Assembly (NCBI RefSeq): GCF_004136015.1
Contig: NZ_CP024866.1
Location: 2,068,768 to 2,132,767, forward strand
Direction: 5' to 3'
DNA: 64,000 nucleotides
Origin: Pseudomonas sp. ACM7
GTDB lineage: Bacteria; Pseudomonadota; Gammaproteobacteria; Pseudomonadales; Pseudomonadaceae
The notes beneath the pieces were generated by a model. It was not told the DNA's origin and did not search any database. It saw only the letters and a list, made by a program, of their open reading frames with translations. The translations under genes were made by a program, and so were the position numbers. This document shows, piece by piece, positions 55,482-62,198 of this stretch; positions within the stretch are counted from its first letter, which is position 1; every line of letters starts with the position of its first letter.

Positions 55482-58175
55482 ATGAAGAGCCAACCCGATG
55501 CCGCCAGCCGTATGGTGGCCGAGGTAGTGACGCAGTTGCCTGTGCCCTCGCGGCTCGGCATGCTTCGTTTCGAACGGCTGAATGAAGCGAGTTGGGCGCT
55601 GCTGTTTCTCGATCCTAATTGCGAACGACAGTTCGGCCTGCCGGCTGTGGAGCTCTGCGCTCTGGTCGGCTCGCCCTACGCCAGCCTGATGGAGCCCGAA
55701 GCGCGCTATCAGCTGCATGACGCGGTTCAGCAGCAACTCACCGAAAGCCCGCATTACCTGATCCGCTACACCCTGCACACCGCCGCCGGCTCCTTGAACC
55801 TGCTGGAACTGGGCGAAGCCTACAAACAACATAATCGACACCTGCTGCGCGGCTACCTGCTGGTGGTCGACGGCCTGTTCGATGGCGAGCAACTGCTGCC
55901 GGCCCTGGACCTCGAAACCCAGAACTCTCGCCTGCAAATCGCCCTGGAACTCAATCAGCGCGCCCAGCAGGAACAGCTTCTGCACCTGGACCGGGTGCGC
56001 GCCCAGCAAGACTTGATCCTGCTGCTGACCCGCCAGCGCTATAGCAGCAACAAATCCCTGCAAGAAGCCGCCGAACTGATCACTCGCAGCGCCTGTGACA
56101 TTTACGAAATCGACTGCGCCAGCCTGTGGAACCTCGAAGGTTCACTGCTCGTGCCGATTTCGGCCTATCACCGCGCCAGCCAGGAATACCTGCTGCCGGA
56201 GCCGATTGACGTCAGTCTCTTCCCTGATTATCTGGATGCCTTGCACACCGGCCGCGCCATCGACGCCCACAACGCCATGCGCGACCCGCGCACCCGGGAA
56301 ATGGCCGAACATCTGCGCTCGCGTGATGTGAACGCCATGCTCGACGCCAGTATCCGCGTCGACGGCCAAGTGGTCGGCGTACTCTGCCTGGAGCAGACCG
56401 GTACGACCCGCGCCTGGCAATCGGACGAAATTGCTTTCGCCGGTGAGTTGGCGGATCAGTTTGCCCAAGTCATCAACAACCACAACCGCCGCACCGCCAC
56501 CAGCGCCCTGCACCTGTTCCAGCGTGCGGTAGAGCAAAGCGCCAACGCCTTTTTGCTGGTTAATTGCGATGGCGTGGTGGAATACGTCAACCCGAGTTTC
56601 ACGGCGATCACCCAGTACACCACCGAAGAAGTCCACGGCCAGCGGCTGTCGGAACTGCCGGCACTGGAAAACCTCAGCGAGCTGTTGTTCGACGCGCCCT
56701 CGGCGCTGGCCAAGAGCAACAGTTGGCAAGGCGAATTCAAAAGCCGCCGCAAAAATCTCGAACCCTACTGGGGCCAGTTGTCGATTTCCAAGGTTTACGG
56801 CGACAACCGCGAGCTGACGCATTACATCGGCATCTACGAAGACATCACCCAGACCAAGCTCGCTCAGCAGCGCATTGAGCGTCTGGCTTACACCGATAAC
56901 CTGACCAACCTCGGCAACCGTCCGGCCTTCATCCGCAACCTCGATGAACGTTTCGCCCGAGACAGCGATACCCCGATCAGCTTGTTGCTGGTGGACATCG
57001 ACAATTTCAAGCGGATCAACGACAGCCTCGGCCACCAGACCGGCGACAAACTGCTGATCAGCCTGGCCCGACGCCTGCGCAACAGCCTGAGCCCGAGTGG
57101 CAGCCTGGCGCGGTTCGCCAGTAACGAATTCGCCGTGCTGCTGGACGACACCGATCTGCGTGCGGGCCAACAGATTGCCAATCAATTGCTGGCGACCCTC
57201 GACAAGCCGATGTTCGTCGACAACCAGCTGATCAGCGTCACCGGCTCCGTGGGCCTGGCCTGCGCACCGTTGCACGGTCGCGATCCGCAAACCCTGATGC
57301 GCAACGCCGGCCTCGCGCTGCACAAGGCCAAGGCCAACGGTAAACATCAGGTCCAAGTGTTCACCGAAGCGCTGAACGCAGAAGCCAGCTACAAACTGTT
57401 CGTCGAAAACAACCTGCGTCGCGCCCTGACCCAGAATGAGCTGGACGTGTTCTACCAGCCCAAGCTTTGCCTGCGCAGCGGTCGCCTGTTGGGGATGGAA
57501 GCGCTGCTGCGCTGGAACCATCCGGAAAAAGGCATGATCCGCCCGGACCAGTTCATCAGCGTCGCCGAAGAAACCGGCCTGATCATCCCCATCGGCAAAT
57601 GGATCGCCCGCCAGGCCTGCCGCATGAGCAAAGACCTGACCGCCGCTGGCCTGGGCAATCTTCAGGTGGCAATCAACCTGTCGCCTAAGCAGTTCTCCGA
57701 CCCGGACCTGGTGTCGTCCATCGCCAACATCCTCAAAGAAGAAGCGCTGCCGGCAAACCTGCTGGAGCTCGAACTCACCGAAGGCCTGCTGCTGGAAGCC
57801 ACCGAAGACACCCACTTGCAGCTCGATCAGCTCAAGCGCCTGGGCCTGACCCTGGCCATGGATGACTTTGGCACCGGTTACTCGTCGCTCAGTTACTTGA
57901 AAAAATTCCCGATCGACATCATTAAGATTGATCGAAGCTTCATCCACGAAATCCCCGACAACCAGGACGACATGGAAATCACCTCCGCGGTGATCGCCAT
58001 GGCCCACAACCTGAAACTCAAGGTCGTGGCTGAAGGCATCGAAACCGCCGAGCAGTTGGCTTTCCTGCGCCGTCACCGCTGCGACGTCGGCCAGGGTTAC
58101 CTGTTCGACCGACCGATCCCGGGCACCGAGCTGATCGAAAAGCTCAAGCGCTATCCGCGTGGCCCGATCGCCTGA
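55482..58175 (+). CDS. dipA: Cyclic-di-GMP phosphodiesterase (GAF-PAS-GGDEF-EAL)
   Basis: An 897-residue signalling protein without transmembrane helices. It has an N-terminal region (1-160), a GAF-like domain (about 185-340), PAS (about 350-470, EYVNPSFTAITQYTTEE), GGDEF (about 480-645) and EAL (about 655-890). The GGDEF motif is degenerate (A-S-N-E-F, residues 546-550), so it should not synthesise c-di-GMP. The EAL site is intact: EALLRW (Glu673), INLSPKQF and DDFGTGYSSLSYLKKF. Size, motif and place between aceF and msrA match P. aeruginosa DipA (PA5017), needed for biofilm dispersal. Confidence 0.94.
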   Translation: MKSQPDAASRMVAEVVTQLPVPSRLGMLRFERLNEASWALLFLDPNCERQFGLPAVELCALVGSPYASLMEPEARYQLHDAVQQQLTESPHYLIRYTLHTAAGSLNLLELGEAYKQHNRHLLRGYLLVVDGLFDGEQLLPALDLETQNSRLQIALELNQRAQQEQLLHLDRVRAQQDLILLLTRQRYSSNKSLQEAAELITRSACDIYEIDCASLWNLEGSLLVPISAYHRASQEYLLPEPIDVSLFPDYLDALHTGRAIDAHNAMRDPRTREMAEHLRSRDVNAMLDASIRVDGQVVGVLCLEQTGTTRAWQSDEIAFAGELADQFAQVINNHNRRTATSALHLFQRAVEQSANAFLLVNCDGVVEYVNPSFTAITQYTTEEVHGQRLSELPALENLSELLFDAPSALAKSNSWQGEFKSRRKNLEPYWGQLSISKVYGDNRELTHYIGIYEDITQTKLAQQRIERLAYTDNLTNLGNRPAFIRNLDERFARDSDTPISLLLVDIDNFKRINDSLGHQTGDKLLISLARRLRNSLSPSGSLARFASNEFAVLLDDTDLRAGQQIANQLLATLDKPMFVDNQLISVTGSVGLACAPLHGRDPQTLMRNAGLALHKAKANGKHQVQVFTEALNAEASYKLFVENNLRRALTQNELDVFYQPKLCLRSGRLLGMEALLRWNHPEKGMIRPDQFISVAEETGLIIPIGKWIARQACRMSKDLTAAGLGNLQVAINLSPKQFSDPDLVSSIANILKEEALPANLLELELTEGLLLEATEDTHLQLDQLKRLGLTLAMDDFGTGYSSLSYLKKFPIDIIKIDRSFIHEIPDNQDDMEITSAVIAMAHNLKLKVVAEGIETAEQLAFLRRHRCDVGQGYLFDRPIPGTELIEKLKRYPRGPIA

Positions 58176-58210
58176 ATAAGGCTGAAGGCTCTTTCTGCCA
58201 AGACACAAAA

Positions 58211-58320
58211 CCCTGTGGGAGCGAGCTTGCTCGCGATGAGGCCGTGTCAGTCAGCATTGATGTCGACTGATACTGCTATCGTCGGAACGACGCCCGGAGC
58301 AAGCTCGCTCCCACAGGAGT
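58211..58320. repeat. Inverted REP pair (type 1)
   Basis: TGTGGGAGCGAGCTTGCTCG and CGGAGCAAGCTCGCTCCCAC, about 65 bp apart, lie between dipA and msrA. These carry GAGCTTGCTC in place of the more common GGGCTTGCTC. Confidence 0.88.
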
Positions 58321-58394
58321 AGTGATTAACTTGGCATCATTGGGCACACTGGTGGTCTGTTTATTTACATCCAACCTGACTGAGAGGACTGATG

Positions 58395-59042
58395 ATGGTT
58401 CTGCGCTCGGAAATCCTGGTGAACAAAAACGTGCTCCCGACTAAAGAACAAGCTCTGCCTGGCCGTGAAACCCCAATGAACCTGCCGGAAAAACACTTCG
58501 TCCACGACGCCCCGCTGCTGGGCCCGTTCGCGATGGACGTGGATTTCGCGATCTTCGGCCTGGGCTGCTTCTGGGGCGCGGAACGCAAGTTCTGGCAGCG
58601 CGAAGGCGTGGTCAGCACGGTGGTGGGTTATGCCGGCGGCTTTACGCCGAACCCGACGTATGAAGAAGTCTGCTCGGGCCTGACCGGCCACAGCGAAGTG
58701 GTACTGGTGGTCTACGACCCGGCGAAAGTCAGCTACGAAGAACTGCTGAAGATGTTCTGGGAACTGCACAACCCGACCCAGGGCATGCGTCAGGGCAACG
58801 ACATCGGCACCCAATACCGCTCGGTGATCTACGCCACCAACCCGACTCAGTTGGCAGCCGCCAAGCACAGCGAGCAAGTGTTCCAGGCTGAGCTGACCAA
58901 GGCTGGCAAAGGCACGATCACCACTGAAATCGACGAAGCCCCGACGGTCTATTTCGCCGAGGCGTATCACCAGCAATACCTGGCGAAAAACCCTGAAGGG
59001 TATTGCGGGATTGGCGGTACAGGCGTGACTTGCCCGATCTGA
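58395..59042 (+). CDS. msrA: Peptide-methionine (S)-S-oxide reductase
   Basis: MsrA repairs methionine sulfoxide (S-form) in proteins. The catalytic motif GCFWGAE places the nucleophile at Cys58. The C-terminal end [14 protein letters not shown] carries the resolving cysteines. I take the second of two consecutive ATGs (58395, [14 protein letters not shown], 215 residues), with GAGAGG 8 bases upstream, since this matches the usual Pseudomonas N-terminus; 58392 is the alternative. Confidence 0.95.
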   Translation: MVLRSEILVNKNVLPTKEQALPGRETPMNLPEKHFVHDAPLLGPFAMDVDFAIFGLGCFWGAERKFWQREGVVSTVVGYAGGFTPNPTYEEVCSGLTGHSEVVLVVYDPAKVSYEELLKMFWELHNPTQGMRQGNDIGTQYRSVIYATNPTQLAAAKHSEQVFQAELTKAGKGTITTEIDEAPTVYFAEAYHQQYLAKNPEGYCGIGGTGVTCPI

Positions 59043-59054
59043 ATCCCAAAAAGC

Positions 59055-59150
59055 AAAAGATCGCAGCCTCGTTTCACTCGACAGCTCCTACAGAGAAATG
59101 CATTCCCCCTGTAGGAGCTGTCGAGTGAAACGAGGCTGCGATCTTTTGAT
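59055..59150. repeat. Inverted REP pair (type 2)
   Basis: AAAAGATCGCAGCCTCGTTT and its complement form arms of about 40 bp around an 18-bp loop, between the convergent msrA and rlmJ genes. It is nearly identical to the pair at 18249. Confidence 0.9.
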
Positions 59151-59168
59151 CTTGCTCGTCAATTGACC

Positions 59169-60005
59169 CTATTCGGCAATCAACCAATCCATCTGCCAAC
59201 CACCCTGGGTCTGCCCCAGCTTCTTGGACAACCACGGCAGCAACTCACGCAATTCCTCTTCCAGACCCCACGGCGGATTCGCAATCGCCAGCCCCGAACC
59301 ATTCAGACTGTTCGGCGTATCCAACGGATGCACCAGCAACTCGACGCGCAACAACTTCGGCGCGCCCGTGCCCGCCAGATCCTGATAAAAACGACGCAAC
59401 ATGCGCTGGTCCTTCACCGGGTACCAGATCGCCGCCACGGTTTGCCGCATCCGGCCAATCGCCTCTTTCAGCGACGCCGCACAGCGCTGCATCTCATCCA
59501 GCTGCTCGAACGGCGGATCGATCAACATCACCGCACGCTTCTCCTGCACCGGCAACATCGCACGCGGCACATGCCAGCCTTCACCCAGATGCACCTTCAC
59601 CCGACGGTCGCCCGCCATGTTGTCCTTGAGCAACACACCGTCTTGCGGGTGTTTCTCGTTGAGCATCACCCGATCCTGCGGCCGCGTCAGACGCCGCGCC
59701 AACTCCGGCGAACCCGGGTAATAGCGCAACTGGCCATCCGGGTTCATGTCGTGCAGCACCTTCATGTAATCCGCGGTCAACGCCGGCAGATCCGGCTGAT
59801 CCCACAAACGCGCAATACCTTCCAGGTACTCACCGGTACGGCTCGCCTGATCACCCTGCAGGTCATACAGACCAATGCCGGCGTGAGTGTCGAGATAGGC
59901 AAACGGCTGCTCCTTGCGCGACATCAAGGCGATGATGCGGGTCAAAGTCAGGTGTTTGAACACATCGGCGTGATTGCCGGCATGGAAGGCGTGACGATAA
60001 TTCAT
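59169..60005 (-). CDS. rlmJ: 23S rRNA (adenine-2030-N6)-methyltransferase
   Basis: A 278-residue SAM-dependent methyltransferase. The N-terminal MNYRHAFHAGNHADVFKHLT is diagnostic for RlmJ, followed by the SAM-binding YLDTHAGIGLY and the catalytic motif IDPPFEQ (N6-adenine D/N-P-P-F type). The start ATG 60005 gives the family length. It is convergent with msrA; the 12-bp gap after the REP pair leaves little room for other signals. Confidence 0.94.
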   Translation of the reverse strand: MNYRHAFHAGNHADVFKHLTLTRIIALMSRKEQPFAYLDTHAGIGLYDLQGDQASRTGEYLEGIARLWDQPDLPALTADYMKVLHDMNPDGQLRYYPGSPELARRLTRPQDRVMLNEKHPQDGVLLKDNMAGDRRVKVHLGEGWHVPRAMLPVQEKRAVMLIDPPFEQLDEMQRCAASLKEAIGRMRQTVAAIWYPVKDQRMLRRFYQDLAGTGAPKLLRVELLVHPLDTPNSLNGSGLAIANPPWGLEEELRELLPWLSKKLGQTQGGWQMDWLIAE

Positions 60006-60092
60006 GGCTGCTCCTGCGAAGGGCGGGAAGTTTACCTTGTACCGAGGCGAACGTCAGGGCCTCACGGCCGAGCGGCCAAGCTGCCACACAAC

Positions 60093-60221
60093 TAGCAGCT
60101 GGCGAAGCCTGCGTCCGGCTGCGCAGCAGTCGTAAACCCTGCTTGCACGGTGTGTCTGAAAAATCGCGAGTGCTGATTTGACGACTGCTGCGCAGCCGGA
60201 CGCAGGCTTCGCCAGCTGCTA
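60093..60221. repeat. Perfect 41-bp inverted repeat (third REP-like type)
   Basis: Arms 60093-60133 and 60181-60221 are exact reverse complements, beginning TAGCAGCTGGCGAAGCCTGC. The loop is 47 bp. It lies between rlmJ and the small hypothetical gene and does not share the core of the other two REP types. Confidence 0.92.
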
Positions 60222-60281
60222 CAACTCGTGCGACTCAGCCAAAGTTGTTTGACCGAATCGCATCAGGGAAAGCGTCCGGCC

Positions 60282-60605
60282 CTACTCCGAAGGCCGAGCC
60301 TTCAATCGTCGCCCTAACACATCCAGCACATCACACCCATCCCGCAACGGAATGGCACAGAGCAAAGCAAAATCACTAAGGATGAAGGACTGACACTCGA
60401 TCGAACCGCGCATGGACAGGTTCTCCATCACTTGGGTGACGGCGCGAATTCGATAGCTGGCAGCGTCATACAAAACATCCAGCGGCGCTTGGGTGTCGAC
60501 GAACAGGGTAGGCATGTCGTCGCAATTGCTGGTGAGCGCCATGAAGCGGTTTTTGGGGTGGGGGATTGGTTTTTCGTAGGGTGGATCGGGTGTAAATGTT
60601 TTCAT
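60282..60605 (-). CDS. Small hypothetical protein (DUF3077/DUF6124-like)
   Basis: A 107-residue soluble protein beginning MKTFTPDPPYEKPIPHPKNR. The start (TPDPP) and the helical second half (ASYRIRAVTQVMENLSMRG, then DFALLCAIPLRDGCDVLDVL) resemble the small DUF3077/DUF6124 proteins found in many copies in Pseudomonas; the function is unknown. The SD GGAGC lies 7 bases before ATG 60605. It is preceded by a strongly structured leader that may control access to this SD. Confidence 0.65.
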   Translation of the reverse strand: MKTFTPDPPYEKPIPHPKNRFMALTSNCDDMPTLFVDTQAPLDVLYDAASYRIRAVTQVMENLSMRGSIECQSFILSDFALLCAIPLRDGCDVLDVLGRRLKARPSE

Positions 60606-60745
60606 TTGAATTGCTCCAAGGAAAAAATGGAGCTGCCTTAGGCCTTCCTACAGGCTAGGGTGGCAGCTATGCACGGGGTAGGAATATCGAGACCCTTAGA
60701 GCAAAACTCGACCACGCCGAAGCGTGCCCGCGCATAGCCGCCGCA
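60606..60745 (-). promoter_or_regulatory. Candidate structured RNA leader of the small hypothetical gene
   Basis: Read on the minus strand, 60727-60742 pairs with 60662-60677 over 16 consecutive pairs; two of these are G-U wobbles that exist only in the minus-strand RNA. Inside are two hairpins: 60713-60717/60722-60726 with a cUUCGg tetraloop, and 60687-60691/60707-60711. Nearer the gene, 60628-60633 can pair with 60613-60618 and cover the SD. A competing 7-bp stem, 60631-60637 with 60662-60668, would break both of these. Confidence 0.65.
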
Positions 60746-61094
60746 ACTGATCTTACGGACGCACGTTAACGGCCGCAAACCAAGCATCGACGCCAATGTA
60801 GCTCTAACGGTTTCGAAGGGTTCCTACACCCTGCCACTGGAATTTCAGTGACCGCCAAAGACTATCGATGGAGCTCATTTCATACCAGTTCATGGAAACC
60901 GCTACGACTTGAAGGAAACTTCCGACAACATTGCCCAGAAATTTCGCTCAAAAAAGCAAACGTGGCGAAAAACTTCACTGAAGCTTGGCTTGATTTCGCC
61001 ACCTGTTGAATCCACATCCTATAGCTGCCACTCAGCAAAGACAGAATTCGGCCCAGAGTGTGTAAAAACGCCTGCCACCCCCTTGCCGCCGACT
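60746..61094. other. Non-coding stretch upstream of the structured leader
   Basis: About 350 bp without a convincing gene. A plus-strand frame starting at 60909 runs into the antisense ORF at 61095 and has no SD or recognisable product. TGGCGAAAAACTTCACTGAA followed by GCTTGGCTTGATTTCGCCA (about 60962-61001) forms an imperfect hairpin. The promoter of the leader RNA should lie in 60746-60830, but I cannot point to clear -35/-10 boxes. Confidence 0.5.
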
Positions 61095-61394
61095 TCAGAC
61101 GGAGCAGAATGCCAAGCTATCAAGATCGATCTCGGCGTAGCTCCCAAAATCGCCTTTGTAGAGATAGATCTTGGACACTCCTAGCTCGGATTGTAAGAAC
61201 TCAACAAGCTTTCTAAGGCTACCGTTTTTAGACATTGCAGTCGGACGTACTACCGTTGCCTGTCCGGGTTCGTCATCGTAAATTCTGATCAGAAACACAT
61301 CCTCTTCGTTCTGTATGTCGTAGTTATAACCACGGTACTCATACCCAAAATCGTGGTCGACATCATCAAAGCGAGTAGATTTCACTATCTTCAA
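61095..61394 (-). CDS. Small hypothetical protein, possible orphan immunity protein
   Basis: A 99-residue acidic protein, low in GC, with alternating strands and helices (YEYRGYNYDIQNEEDVFLIR, then LRKLVEFLQSELGV). The only start is TTG 61394, right after an in-frame TAA and without a good SD, so expression is doubtful. I do not recognise the family. Its size, charge and position downstream of an Rhs tip and its immunity gene fit a left-over immunity gene; that is inference. Confidence 0.45.
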   Translation of the reverse strand: MKIVKSTRFDDVDHDFGYEYRGYNYDIQNEEDVFLIRIYDDEPGQATVVRPTAMSKNGSLRKLVEFLQSELGVSKIYLYKGDFGSYAEIDLDSLAFCSV

Positions 61395-61413
61395 AGTAGC
61401 AGCCCGTTAAACC

Positions 61414-61692
61414 TCACTGATAAACGTGGATGGATATACTTATTTTGTAAGTATACTTACAGGTTAGCCTTTTCGCCGTATAACCACTGGCCACTATCAT
61501 CAAAACAACATAACTGTCGCGAGCACAGGCAAAGCAGTAGCTAGTTCCTACTTTCGAAACATCGATCAAAGCCAATTCATTTGACAAGGCCGTACCGTCC
61601 TCCACAAGCATCTCTGACACCTCAGTGCCTACTGCCCCTAAAGACTTACAATCCAATACGTCATTAAAGGTAATTAGCCAAAGCTCCTCCCG
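61414..61692 (-). pseudogene. Remnant of an unrecognised gene
   Basis: The open frame between an upstream TAG and a stop at 61414 encodes EELWLITFNDVLDCKSLGA and then a protein-like sequence of about 80 residues with cysteines (YCFACARDS). No plausible start with an SD exists near its beginning, so it looks like the 3' part of a gene that lost its 5' end. An 8-bp hairpin TATACTTA/TAAGTATA lies inside it. It could be an immunity or toxin fragment. Confidence 0.35.
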
Positions 61693-61778
61693 CTAACCCA
61701 AGCATAAAGGGGACGTATTTATTACTCTTGAGAATGCCGACGTGTGGGAGTCCAGACTGACAGGCACCACCTTATCCA

Positions 61779-62198
61779 TCACCAACTGGACCGATCTTCA
61801 AGACTCGCTAAAAGAAGATCTTCCTTCCAGGTCTCCTGAGCCAACGAATAGACATCTTGAAGAAATCCACGGGGATCTTCCAATGCATACCACTCGCCAC
61901 GCGGCCAACTCCCTGCATCTTCTTCATCTATATCAAACAAACTCTGAAAATCATAAGACGCATCGCTTAGCTTTTCCGCTAGAAAATCCAGCAGCACGAG
62001 CTTATGTCGATAGGACAGATAACCTAGATTCAAGCTGTATCTTTTGATCAGCTCCGCTCTGTCAAAACGATCATTAGGATTAAATACTTCCAGTTCTGCA
62101 CCCCGAGTTTCCTCGCGATCATAGACATCAAAGACGCCGATAAACCACATCAAATCGGGTTGAAATTCTTCATTTGAAAATGGATCTCGCAACATCAT
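61779..62198 (-). CDS. Probable immunity protein for the Rhs toxin tip
   Basis: A 139-residue, strongly acidic protein (LSDASYDFQSLFDIDEEDAG near residue 90). Its ATG overlaps the stop of the rhs gene by 4 bp (62195-62198) and GGAGAG precedes it, so it is translated with the toxin. No known family is recognised by eye. Position, size, acidity and low GC are the standard marks of cognate immunity proteins of Rhs/CDI toxins. Confidence 0.7.
   Translation of the reverse strand: MMLRDPFSNEEFQPDLMWFIGVFDVYDREETRGAELEVFNPNDRFDRAELIKRYSLNLGYLSYRHKLVLLDFLAEKLSDASYDFQSLFDIDEEDAGSWPRGEWYALEDPRGFLQDVYSLAQETWKEDLLLASLEDRSSW

Noticed and set aside
56142..58208. Minus-strand open frame antisense to dipA (688 codons)
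   Set aside because: A shadow of the GGDEF-EAL gene with no own signals.
60909..61184. Plus-strand 91-codon frame
   Set aside because: It overlaps the antisense ORF at 61095, has no SD, and the product is unlike any protein I know.
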